DNA of 64,000 nucleotides from Palsa-504 sp963787645 (GTDB lineage Bacteria; Actinomycetota; Actinomycetes; Streptosporangiales; Streptosporangiaceae). Shown in pieces: positions 42,015 through 50,320 of the stretch; positions within the stretch are counted from its first letter, which is position 1, and each line of letters begins with the position of its first letter. A program made the position numbers and the translations under genes. The notes beneath the pieces are model-generated. The model had not been told where the DNA came from and ran no database searches. It saw only the letters and a list, made by a program, of their open reading frames with translations. The stretch lies in contig CAWBDS010000002.1 in NCBI GenBank assembly GCA_963787645.1, positions 1,364,001 through 1,428,000 on the forward strand. The letters run 5' to 3'.

Positions 42015-44513
42015 TTGAAGGCCGTCGTCATGGCAGGCGGGGAGGGGACACGGCTGCGGCCGATGACCGCAAACCAGCCCAAGCCCATGCTTCCGGTGGC
42101 CAACCGGCCGATCATGGAGCACGTGCTGCGGCTACTCAAGCGGCACGGGTTCGATGACACCATCGTGACCGTCCAGTTCCTCGCCGCGCTCGTCCGGAAT
42201 TATTTCGGCGACGGCGAGGAGTTCGGGATGAACCTGCAGTACGCCACCGAGGAGATGCCGCTCGGCACCGCCGGCAGCGTCAGGAACGCCGAGGACGCGC
42301 TGCATGACGAGCCGTTCCTGGTCATCTCCGGCGATGCGCTGACCGACATGGACCTGACCGCGCTGGTCGACTTCCACAAGCAGAAGGGCGCGCTGGTCAC
42401 CGTCGGCCTGGTCCGGGTGCCCAATCCGCTGGAGTTCGGCATCGTCATCACCCAGGAGGACGGCCGGATCCAGCGCTTCCTGGAGAAGCCGACCTGGGGC
42501 CAGGTGTTCTCGGACACGGTCAACACCGGGCTGTACGTGATGGAGCCCGAGGTCCTCGCCGAGGTCCCGCCGGGGGAGATGGCCGACTGGTCCGGTGACG
42601 TCTTCCCCAAGCTGCTCAAGCGCGGTGCCCCGCTGTTCGGCTACATATCGGACGGCTACTGGGAAGACGTGGGCACCCACGAGTCCTACCTGAAGGCTCA
42701 GGCCGACGTGCTGGCCCGGCGGGTCCAGACCGACATCGCCGGATTCGAGGTCTCGCCCGGCGTCTGGGTCGCCGAAGGCGCCGAGGTGGACACGGACGCG
42801 GTCCTCACCGGCCCGCTGTGCATCGGAGACTACGCCAAGATCGAAGCCGGTGCGGAGCTGCGCGAATACACCGTGATCGGCAGCAACGTAGTGGTCAAGG
42901 AGGGCGCCTTCGTGCACCGCGCCGTGGTGCACAACAACGTCTACGTCGGCCAGGGCGTGAACCTGCGCGGCTGCGTGGTCGGGAAGAACACCGACGTCAT
43001 GCGGCTGGCCCGGATCGAGGAAGGCGCCATCGTCGGGGACGAGTGCGTCATCGAACCCGAGGCCTACCTGTCGGCCAAGGTGAAGGTCTACCCGTTCAAG
43101 ACCATCGAGGCCGGCGCGGTGGTGAACAACAGCGTGATCTGGGAGTCCCGCGGCCAGCGCACCTTGTTCGGCCCGCGCGGCGTGTCCGGGCTGATCAACG
43201 TCGAGGTCACGCCGGAACTGGCGGTCCGGCTGGCCAGCGCGTACGCCACCACCCTGCGCAAGGGCTCCACCGTCACCACATCCCGGGACGCGTCCCGGGC
43301 GGGCCGGACGCTCAAGCGCGCCGTGCAGAGCGCGCTGAACGCCAGCGCGATCAACGTGGTGGACCTGGAGGCCCAGGCGCTTCCGGTGGCCCGGTTCGCG
43401 ACCGCCCGCGACCACTTCAGCGGCGGCGTCGCCATCCGCACCACGCCCGGCGACCCGCAGTCGGTCGATATCATCTTCCTGGACGAGCGCGGTGCCGAGC
43501 TGTCCCCGGCCGACCAGCGCAAGCTGGAGCGCGTGTTCTCGCGGCAGGAATTCCGGCGGGCCTTCCCGGGCGAGATCGCCGAGCTCAGCTACCCGCCCCG
43601 CATCGTGGAGTCCTACACCCACGAACTGCTCCGGTGCGTGGACATGACCGGTGTGCGCGAGGCCAACCTCAAGGTGGTCGCGGACTGCGCGGGCGGCACC
43701 ACATCCTTGGTGCTGCCGAGCCTGCTCGGCACGATCGGCGTGGGCGTCCTGACGCTCAACAACCGGCTCGATGAGATATCGCCGACCGAGACCGTCGCGC
43801 AGCAGCGAGCGGGCCTGCAGCGCCTGGCCGAGATGGTGTCCTCGTCGAGAGCCGCGTTCGGGGTCAGGTTTGACCCGGTCGGGGAGCGGATCCAGCTCGT
43901 GGACGAGAAGGGCGAACTGGTCAGCGAGGACCGGGCGCTGCTGGCGGTGCTCAACCTGGTCGCGGCCGAGCGCAAGTCGGGCCGGGTGGCCCTGCCGGTG
44001 ACCACCACCAGGGTGGCCGAGCAGGTCTGCCGCTTCCATGGCGTCCAGGTGACCTGGACGCCGACCTCGATGGACGCGCTCACCGTCGCGGCGGCCAGCG
44101 AAGACGTGATCTTCGCGGCCGACGGGCGCGGCGGCTTCGTGGTCCCGGAGTGCTCGCGGACCGTGGACGGCATCGCGGCTTTCGTCCGGCTGCTCGGCCT
44201 GGTCGCGCGGACCCGGCTGACGCTCAGCCAGATCGACGCCCGGATCCCCGTCGCCCACCTGCTCAAGCGGTCCATCCCGACGCCGTGGGCGGCCAAGGGC
44301 AGTGTGATGCGCACCGTGGTCGAGGCGGCGGGCACTAATGAGATCGACACCACCGACGGGGTGCGGGTGGTCCTGCCCGACCAGGGCTGGGTGCTGGCGC
44401 TGCCGGACCCGGCCGACGCGGTCACCCATCTGTGGGCCGAGGGTAGCGACGCGGACAACGCCCAGCTCCTGATGGACGAGTGGGCCGAGGTCGTGGAGCA
44501 GGCGGGCCGCTAG
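42015..44513 (+). CDS. mannose-1-phosphate guanylyltransferase-like protein with degenerate phosphomutase domain
   Basis: The 832-residue protein has three parts: a sugar nucleotidyltransferase at 1-235 (KAVVMAGGEGTRLRPMT, LVISGDALTDMD, FLEKP), a left-handed beta-helix at about 245-380, and a phosphohexomutase-like region from 385. In the mutase part the phosphoserine loop expected as TASHNP reads TTPGDP (476-481) and the DGDxDR metal loop reads DPVGER (620-625), so mutase activity is probably lost. It likely supplies GDP-mannose or a related nucleotide sugar for cell-envelope mannosylation, or acts in regulation. The start is TTG 42015 with AGAGGAG 11 bases upstream. Confidence 0.85.
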   Translation: MKAVVMAGGEGTRLRPMTANQPKPMLPVANRPIMEHVLRLLKRHGFDDTIVTVQFLAALVRNYFGDGEEFGMNLQYATEEMPLGTAGSVRNAEDALHDEPFLVISGDALTDMDLTALVDFHKQKGALVTVGLVRVPNPLEFGIVITQEDGRIQRFLEKPTWGQVFSDTVNTGLYVMEPEVLAEVPPGEMADWSGDVFPKLLKRGAPLFGYISDGYWEDVGTHESYLKAQADVLARRVQTDIAGFEVSPGVWVAEGAEVDTDAVLTGPLCIGDYAKIEAGAELREYTVIGSNVVVKEGAFVHRAVVHNNVYVGQGVNLRGCVVGKNTDVMRLARIEEGAIVGDECVIEPEAYLSAKVKVYPFKTIEAGAVVNNSVIWESRGQRTLFGPRGVSGLINVEVTPELAVRLASAYATTLRKGSTVTTSRDASRAGRTLKRAVQSALNASAINVVDLEAQALPVARFATARDHFSGGVAIRTTPGDPQSVDIIFLDERGAELSPADQRKLERVFSRQEFRRAFPGEIAELSYPPRIVESYTHELLRCVDMTGVREANLKVVADCAGGTTSLVLPSLLGTIGVGVLTLNNRLDEISPTETVAQQRAGLQRLAEMVSSSRAAFGVRFDPVGERIQLVDEKGELVSEDRALLAVLNLVAAERKSGRVALPVTTTRVAEQVCRFHGVQVTWTPTSMDALTVAAASEDVIFAADGRGGFVVPECSRTVDGIAAFVRLLGLVARTRLTLSQIDARIPVAHLLKRSIPTPWAAKGSVMRTVVEAAGTNEIDTTDGVRVVLPDQGWVLALPDPADAVTHLWAEGSDADNAQLLMDEWAEVVEQAGR

Positions 44514-44701
44514 GAGCCCAGGTTAACGTGCTGCGTCCAGGTAGACTTGGTCTTTACGCGATGATGCGAAATGCGCGAACCGCGTGAAATTCGCAAATAT
44601 GAGAGGATCTCGCCCACTACTGTGGGAAGGGATTTCGCCCGGTGGTCATCGTCTGCCGGGAGCGGCGGGTTCGACTGATGTACGGCGGAGGTGAGACGGC
44701 G

Positions 44702-45439
44702 GTGTGGCGGAAGCGTCGCCCAGATCAGGGTCACACAGACAAGATCAAGCGCGGCAAGCGCGGGCTGTTCGCGTGGCGCATGGACCGCCGAGCCTCCACC
44801 CAGGTACCTTGGGCAGGGTCGCCAGAGGAGTTCACCGAGGGGAGGCCGACCGGAAGCATGCCACCCATTTACTGCACCCGCTGTGGCCGGCCCAATTCCG
44901 ACGGCGCCCGGTTCTGCTCGAACTGCGGCACCCAGCTGGCCGGGACCGGCGCGATGTCGCCCGTTCCAGGCCTCGGCGCCCGCCTGAGCGACACCACGTC
45001 AACGCTGTCACCAGTCCGGCCGGACGACGCCGACCTCGGTGAGGAGCTCTTCCCGGATTCGGCCTCGCTCGGCGCCCTGCCGGAGGGCAGCGCGCTACTG
45101 GTGGTCATGCGCGGCCCGAACGCGGGCAGCAGGTTCCGGCTCGATGGCGAGCTGACCACCGCGGGCAGGCATCCAGATAGCGATATCTTCCTCGATGACG
45201 TGACCGTCTCCCGGCGGCACGCCGAGTTCTATCGTCGGGGCGCCTTGTTCACCGTCCGCGACGTGGGCAGCCTCAACGGGACCTATGTCAACCGGGAGCG
45301 CATCGAAGAGGCGCAGCTGACCGGCGGGGATGAGGTCCAGATCGGCAAGTTCCGGCTGCTGTTCCTGACCAGCCAGAACCTTGACCCGAGAACGTCCTCG
45401 GCTGACCCCCGCGGCAGGGGCGCACAGGACTACGCATGA
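44702..45439 (+). CDS. garA: zinc-ribbon FHA protein, GarA/OdhI-like
   Basis: The 245-residue protein has a basic N-terminus (WRKRRP, KIKRGKRG), a zinc ribbon with Cys58, Cys61, Cys72 and Cys75 (CTRCG and CSNCG) and a DTTST phospho-acceptor-like motif at 97-101. A C-terminal FHA domain follows (about 150-232: AGRHPDSDIFLDDVTVSRRH, VGSLNGTYVNRERI, GDEVQIGKFRLLFL). GarA/OdhI proteins, when unphosphorylated at the TT motif, inhibit 2-oxoglutarate dehydrogenase and tune glutamate metabolism. GTG 44702 is chosen because GGAGGTGA lies seven bases upstream; the alternative ATG 44858 starts at the zinc ribbon. The 188 bases before it include a small CCCAC-TACT-GTGGG hairpin (44613-44626). Confidence 0.88.
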   Translation: MWRKRRPDQGHTDKIKRGKRGLFAWRMDRRASTQVPWAGSPEEFTEGRPTGSMPPIYCTRCGRPNSDGARFCSNCGTQLAGTGAMSPVPGLGARLSDTTSTLSPVRPDDADLGEELFPDSASLGALPEGSALLVVMRGPNAGSRFRLDGELTTAGRHPDSDIFLDDVTVSRRHAEFYRRGALFTVRDVGSLNGTYVNRERIEEAQLTGGDEVQIGKFRLLFLTSQNLDPRTSSADPRGRGAQDYA

Positions 45440-45453
45440 GCGAGAAGTAGAGC

Positions 45454-46365
45454 ATGAGCGAGCTGGAGGGGAGGGGCCAGTTCGGGATCAGCGAAGTGCT
45501 GGTGCAGTTGCGTCCGGAATTTCCCGACATCAGCACGTCCAAGATCCGCTTTCTCGAAGCCAAAGGGCTGATCGAGCCGGCCAGGTCACGGTCGGGCTAC
45601 CGCCGGTTCTCGGCGGAGGACATCGAGCGGCTGCGCTACATCCTGACCGTGCAGCGGGATTCCTACCTGCCGCTGCAGGTGATCAGGGAACGGCTGGCCG
45701 ACGGGACCCACGACGGGGAGGCCGCGGACGCCGACGGCGGATCCAGGCGCACTCCGGCCAGCATGTCTCGGCGCCAGCTGCTGGAGATGGCGGGCATCGA
45801 TGACCAGGAACTGACTGACCTGGAGGACCACGGCCTGATCCGCCGGGCCGGTCGGCAGTACGGCCCGCAGGCCCTTGCCATCGCCCGGGCGGTGACCGCG
45901 CTGCGCCAGTACGGGGTCCAGGCCCGGCACCTGCGCGCGGTCAAGGCCGCGGCTGACCGGGACGCCAACCTGATCGAGCAGGTCGTGGCGCCGCAGCTGC
46001 GCCAGCGCGATCCTGGCGCCCGGGACGCGGCGGCCCGGACCGCCTGGCAGATCGCGGACCTCACCTTGCGCCTGCACGCCACACTGGTCGAATCCGCGCT
46101 GGGTGAAGCGGGACTGGCGGCCGCGCCCAGCCGTGCGAGCCTGGACGAGCCGGCGGTTGGCCTATCGGACCAGGTTGATGGTTCCTCCGGCCCCTCGGCA
46201 GGGGGCCTGCGGTCGGCTTCCGGACGATTACGGGTGTACCTTGGCAAAGGGACAGGTGGCCAGAAAGGGCTCGCCAGGCACGTGAGGACGGAGCTGCAGT
46301 GCGGCAGATGGAGGTCATCGGCGTCCGGGTCGAGATGCCGTCGAACAGCCCCATCGTCTTGCTGA
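45454..46365 (+). CDS. ftsR: MerR-type regulator FtsR
   Basis: The 303-residue protein has an N-terminal MerR winged helix: GISEVLVQLRPEFPDISTSKIRFLEAKGLIEP and SGYRRFSAEDIERLRYIL. The rest of an FtsR-type protein follows to about residue 226 (ELTDLEDHGLIRRAGRQYG, RHLRAVKAAADRDANLIEQV). In corynebacteria FtsR activates ftsZ. Beyond residue 226 the frame continues for about 75 residues of low-complexity and Arg/Ser-rich sequence and overlaps the DUF151 gene by 67 bases, unlike normal FtsR. GCATGAGCGAG, which carries the ATG, is duplicated 18 bases upstream. Confidence 0.85.
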   Translation: MSELEGRGQFGISEVLVQLRPEFPDISTSKIRFLEAKGLIEPARSRSGYRRFSAEDIERLRYILTVQRDSYLPLQVIRERLADGTHDGEAADADGGSRRTPASMSRRQLLEMAGIDDQELTDLEDHGLIRRAGRQYGPQALAIARAVTALRQYGVQARHLRAVKAAADRDANLIEQVVAPQLRQRDPGARDAAARTAWQIADLTLRLHATLVESALGEAGLAAAPSRASLDEPAVGLSDQVDGSSGPSAGGLRSASGRLRVYLGKGTGGQKGLARHVRTELQCGRWRSSASGSRCRRTAPSSC

Positions 46366-46769
46366 AGGAGGCGCAGGGGGACCGCTACCTGCCCATCTGG
46401 ATCGGGGCGGTCGAGGCAACGGCGATCGCCTTCGCCCAGCAGGGCATGGTGTCCGTCCGGCCGCTGACGCATGATCTGTTCAAGGACGTGCTCGAGGTGC
46501 TGAACATCCAGCTGCGGACGGTGAACATCACCGAGCTGCGGGACGGGATCTTCTACGCCAACCTGGTCTTCTCCAACGGCGCCGAGGTCAGCGCGCGGCC
46601 GTCGGACTCGATCGCGCTGGCCCTGCGTACCGGCGCGCAGATCTTCGCCAGCGAAGAGATCCTGGACGAAGTGGGCGTGGCCATCCCGGATGAGCAGGAA
46701 GACGAAGTCGAGAAGTTCCGGGAATTCCTCGACACCATCTCCCCTGAGGACTTCGGCCGGGCCACATGA
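46299..46769 (+). CDS. DUF151 bifunctional nuclease-family protein
   Basis: The 156-residue protein matches the DUF151/bifunctional nuclease family: MEVIGVRVEMPSNSPIVLLKE, RYLPIWIGAVEATAI, LTHDLFKDVLEVL and SARPSDSIALALR. Plant and bacterial members have reported DNase/RNase activity. In actinobacteria the gene sits between ftsR and a second merR, as here, suggesting a conserved unit. The GTG start lies inside the 3' end of the ftsR frame. Confidence 0.88.
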   Translation: MRQMEVIGVRVEMPSNSPIVLLKEAQGDRYLPIWIGAVEATAIAFAQQGMVSVRPLTHDLFKDVLEVLNIQLRTVNITELRDGIFYANLVFSNGAEVSARPSDSIALALRTGAQIFASEEILDEVGVAIPDEQEDEVEKFREFLDTISPEDFGRAT

Positions 46770-46878
46770 ACCGGCATGCCGGGAATGTCGCGCCACGCCG
46801 AGCATGGTCGTTGACGCCGCCACCCGGGCCGGCTTACGGTGCGAATACCGTGGGTAGTCAGCTCCCGTGGAGGTAGGC

Positions 46879-47526
46879 GTGGCGGTAACCAAGGATGACC
46901 GCGACGGCGGGACATCCGCCGCGGGCGACCCACGAGGTGCTCAGGGTACCCTCTTCGAGGCCGATGAGGCGCTCGGGATCTCCTCTGACGTCGACCCCGG
47001 CTCGGCCGACATCGGTTACCGGGGGCCTACCGCCTGCGCCGCGGCTGGTATCACCTACCGTCAGCTCGACTACTGGGCGCGCACGGGCCTGGTCGAGCCG
47101 ACCGTCCGGGCCGCGCACGGTTCCGGCTCCCAGCGGCTGTACGGCTTCCGCGACATCTTGGTGCTGAAGGTGGTCAAGCGGCTGCTCGACACGGGGATCT
47201 CGCTGCAGCAGATCCGGGCCGCGGTCCAGCATCTGCGCGACCGCGGCACCGATGACCTGGCCCAGGTCACGCTGATGAGCGATGGGGTCAGCGTCTATGA
47301 GTGCACCTCGGCGGACGAGGTGGTCGACCTGCTCCAGGGTGGCCAGGGGGTATTCGGCATCGCTCTCGGCCGGGTCTGGCGTGAGGTCGAGGGTGACCTG
47401 GCGGTACTGCCCGCGGTACGGGCCGGGGACGGCTCCGTCGCCGTCGACCCGCACGGGCCTTATGCCTCCGGATCCTCGGCCAGCCAGGATGATCTGGCCA
47501 AACGCCGGCTGCGCCGCACCAGCTAA
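46879..47526 (+). CDS. MerR family regulator adjoining DUF151
   Basis: The 215-residue protein has a central MerR helix-turn-helix (GYRGPTACAAAGITYRQLDYWARTGLVEP, QRLYGFRDILVLKVVKRLLDTGI). An effector part with ISLQQIRAAVQHLRDRG and a regulatory C-terminus SVYECTSADEVVDLLQGG follow. It is the usual downstream partner of the DUF151 gene in actinomycetes; its targets are unclear. GTG 46879 with GGAGG five bases upstream is preferred over GTG 46867, which overlaps that ribosome-binding site. Confidence 0.87.
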   Translation: MAVTKDDRDGGTSAAGDPRGAQGTLFEADEALGISSDVDPGSADIGYRGPTACAAAGITYRQLDYWARTGLVEPTVRAAHGSGSQRLYGFRDILVLKVVKRLLDTGISLQQIRAAVQHLRDRGTDDLAQVTLMSDGVSVYECTSADEVVDLLQGGQGVFGIALGRVWREVEGDLAVLPAVRAGDGSVAVDPHGPYASGSSASQDDLAKRRLRRTS

Positions 47527-47652
47527 GCCGCCCCGTTTCCGGCTTTGCGCAGTCGGTTGTCCAGGGTGACAAGGGCCAGCAGGTCTGTTTAAATGCTCCA
47601 TTACCAGGCCGCGCGCCCGTCCGAGGCTGTCCGGCAACGATCCGATCCTGTG

Positions 47653-48660
47653 ATGCCGATGTCCACCCATGCCTCGCCCGATGTCCGGGACCTGTGGATC
47701 GCCCTGACCACCTCACAGCTCGGTGCCGCGCATAAGGCATCGGGCCTGCCCAACCAGGATGCGGTCGCGGTGCGGCAGATCCGGCCGGACGTCCTGGTCG
47801 CGGCGGTGGCCGACGGGCACGGGCACCGGCGTCACTTCCGCAGCGGCCGCGGCGCCGAGCTCGCGGTGGCCGTCGCCTGCGAGGCCGCCGCGGATCTGGC
47901 CGCGCGACTGGATGAGTTCGAGGCCGCCGCGCCGATCGAGTCGCAGGCGCTGCTCAACCTGGTCCCGGCCATCACCAGCCGGTGGCGCGACGCGGTGCGC
48001 GAGGATATCGCCGCGGTTCCCTTCACCGCCCAGGAACAGACCGCGCGAGCCAGGGGCGACGACGGCCTGATCGCATACGGGTCCACCTTGCTGCTGGCCA
48101 TCGCGGGACGGCGGTGGCTCGTACTGGTCCAGATCGGCGACGGAGACATCATGGCCATCCAGGCCGACGGACGGCCGTTGCTCCCGGTCCCCGTCGACCC
48201 GTCCCTGGACGGTCACCAGACCACCAGCCTGTGCGGACCGTACGCGGAAGAGGAGTTCCGGGCCGCGGTGGCAGACATCTCGGCGACGCCCCTGCTCGGG
48301 ATCATGCTGGCCACCGACGGGTACGGCAACGCCCAGCGGGCCGAGCCGTGGACCGAAGCGGTCAGCGCCGACCTGGCCGAACTGATCAACGATTACCCGC
48401 CGGACTGGCTGGCGGCCCAGCTGCCGTTGTGGGCGAGCCGGTGCGCGTCCGCCGACGGCAGCGCCGACGACACCACCATCGCCCTGCTGATCGCCCCGGC
48501 ACGGCCCCGGACCGAGCCACGAACCGAGCCGCCGACGCAGCCACGGACCGAGGCGCCGACGCAGCGAGATGACCAGATACCCGGCACGCGAGAACAACGG
48601 TCCCGCCGACGATGGTGGCCGCGGGCCGGATCAGCGTTCAGTAGGCAACGGGCTCGCTGA
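47653..48660 (+). CDS. PP2C-type Ser/Thr protein phosphatase
   Basis: The 335-residue protein contains the PP2C metal motifs: NQDAVAV (Asp36), VAAVADGHGHRR (Asp54-Gly55), LVLVQIGDGDIMAIQ, IMLATDGYGNAQ and the final ADDTTIALLI. It should remove phosphate from Ser/Thr using Mn or Mg. The C-terminus has a short tandem repeat (PRTEP and PTQ units) and an Arg-rich end. The start is uncertain: ATG 47653 is assumed, with ATG 47593 and GTG 47650 also possible; none has a good ribosome-binding site. It opens a four-gene phospho-signalling cluster ending with the kinase gene. Confidence 0.85.
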   Translation: MPMSTHASPDVRDLWIALTTSQLGAAHKASGLPNQDAVAVRQIRPDVLVAAVADGHGHRRHFRSGRGAELAVAVACEAAADLAARLDEFEAAAPIESQALLNLVPAITSRWRDAVREDIAAVPFTAQEQTARARGDDGLIAYGSTLLLAIAGRRWLVLVQIGDGDIMAIQADGRPLLPVPVDPSLDGHQTTSLCGPYAEEEFRAAVADISATPLLGIMLATDGYGNAQRAEPWTEAVSADLAELINDYPPDWLAAQLPLWASRCASADGSADDTTIALLIAPARPRTEPRTEPPTQPRTEAPTQRDDQIPGTREQRSRRRWWPRAGSAFSRQRAR

Positions 48661-48675
48661 GGCCAGGGGGACAGC

Positions 48676-50097
48676 ATGAATGAACTGCACGTGACCTTCG
48701 ACGGGCGGAGCTATACCTTCCAGCCCGGGCAGACCGTCCTCATCGGGCGCCTGTCCGACAACAGCATCGTGGTCGGCGATCCGACCGTCTCCCGCCGGCA
48801 TGCCCAGCTGACCTGGGGTCCGGCCGGCTGGGAGTTCGAGAACCTGGGCCAGGCACGCAGCTTCCAGCACGGCCGGGACGTTCAGCAGCTCATCGTGAAC
48901 CAGCCCACCGAGCTCTCGCTGGCTTCGCCCCAGGGGCCGGTCCTGCGCCTGGATCCCGTAGAGCCAGCCACCTTCCAGGTCGGCCAGCAGGCCGCTCAGT
49001 TCGCCCCGCCACCGCCCGGCGGCGTCGGCCCGCCGCCCGGTGGCTACGGCCCGCCTGCCGGAAGCTACGGTCAGCCGCTCAGCGGCGTCGGCCCGCCGCC
49101 GGGCTGGGTGGGCCCGCCGGGTGGCGGGAGCCAGCGGGGTGCCCATCACGAGGGGGTGGGCGAGGAACTGGTCACGGCGTTCGAGATCCTGATCCCGATC
49201 AAGACGTGGCTGCGGTCCGCTGGCTGGCATCAGGGCTTGCGCCTGCTGGTCATCGCGTACGCGCTGCTCCCGCTGGTGTTCTTGGCCCTGCTGTCGTCAT
49301 CGTCGAGCCTGAGCGTGCCGGGCTTCGCCTACAGCCTCTATGTCGCGCCGCTGTGGGCCATCGCGTTCTGGCTCCTGCTGCGGCCCGGCCGGATCGCCGC
49401 GCTGGAGATCTGGACCGGGATCGCCATCATCGCCTGGGTGACCATATGGCTTTACGCCGTGACCATCAATATCAACGACCATCTGGTCAACGCGGTACGC
49501 AACGACAACTTCCTGGCCGCGCTGGCCGTCGGGTACAACGAGGAGATCACCAAGGCCCTGCCCATCCTGCTCGCCGCGCTCGTGCTGCTGAAATTCCGGT
49601 CCACCAAGCTGGACGCCCGGATGTGGATGTTCCTCGGCACGATATCGGGGCTCACCTTCGGCGTCCTCGAGGAGCGGCTGTATACCGAATTGGCGATCGC
49701 TCAGGTGGCGAACGCCAGAGCTGTCTCCCAGGCTGACGCGGGTGTCCTCGACTTCGCGTTCCGCGTCTTCGTCGACGGGTTCGAGCACGCGGTCTGGGCC
49801 GGGGTGGCCGCCTTCTTCATCGGGATCGCGATCAACTTCCCCAGACGCCGCTGGCAGCTCATCCTGCTCGGAGTGTCCATGGTGGCGGTGCTGCACGGGC
49901 TCAACGACTGGAGCGTGTCGCAGTTCAACTCCTACTGGCCGGGGATCTTGATCCAGGCCGTGTCGCTCCTGCTGTTCATCGGCTACACCATGTCGGCCTC
50001 CTCGATCGAGCGCCAGGTCCGCCGGACGCCGCTGTTCAGGGGCGACTCGATGGCCATGGAGATCATCTCTGATCCCAAGGACACCGGCCGCTCGTGA
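48676..50097 (+). CDS. FHA domain fused to a PrsW-type intramembrane protease
   Basis: The 473-residue protein starts with an FHA domain (GQTVLIGRLSDNSIVVGDPTVSRRHAQL, about 15-90). A Gly/Pro-rich linker (110-160) and a membrane domain of about eight helices follow. The PrsW motifs are present: GYNEEITKALPILLAA (EExxK), FGVLEERLY (FxxxE), FVDGFEHAVWAG and VAVLHGLNDW. PrsW proteases cut anti-sigma factors inside the membrane in Bacillus. The FHA domain suggests that a phospho-Thr partner, perhaps made by the kinase encoded downstream, recruits or gates the protease. ATG 48676 has AGGGGG upstream. Confidence 0.87.
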   Translation: MNELHVTFDGRSYTFQPGQTVLIGRLSDNSIVVGDPTVSRRHAQLTWGPAGWEFENLGQARSFQHGRDVQQLIVNQPTELSLASPQGPVLRLDPVEPATFQVGQQAAQFAPPPPGGVGPPPGGYGPPAGSYGQPLSGVGPPPGWVGPPGGGSQRGAHHEGVGEELVTAFEILIPIKTWLRSAGWHQGLRLLVIAYALLPLVFLALLSSSSSLSVPGFAYSLYVAPLWAIAFWLLLRPGRIAALEIWTGIAIIAWVTIWLYAVTININDHLVNAVRNDNFLAALAVGYNEEITKALPILLAALVLLKFRSTKLDARMWMFLGTISGLTFGVLEERLYTELAIAQVANARAVSQADAGVLDFAFRVFVDGFEHAVWAGVAAFFIGIAINFPRRRWQLILLGVSMVAVLHGLNDWSVSQFNSYWPGILIQAVSLLLFIGYTMSASSIERQVRRTPLFRGDSMAMEIISDPKDTGRS

Positions 50098-50320
50098 GCG
50101 CACTGCCGACCGGAGCACCGCAGGATCAACATGGACGAATCCCACTCCCGGTCAGGGACGCGTGTTCTTAGAATGATGCCGGTGTCGTTCCGCTCGGACC
50201 GGCCTGATCAATCTCGCAGATCTTCCAGTTCATCCTGGTCCGGCTGAGGGTATGGCTGGTAGCTGACGGGCCGATACGCGTCCCGTTCATCCGGTGGCGC
50301 TTCCAAAGCGGGAGGCTAGT

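Noticed and set aside
39741..42122. Extended prfC frame reaching into the nucleotidyltransferase gene
   Set aside because: The extension is antisense to the CDP-alcohol phosphotransferase gene and lacks RF3 homology; RF3 normally begins where ATG 41378 places it.
44704..45042. Separate small gene starting at GTG 44704 behind the strong GGAGGTGA site
   Set aside because: GTG 44702 in the GarA frame is served equally well by that site and leads to a conserved protein; the alternative frame has no recognisable features.
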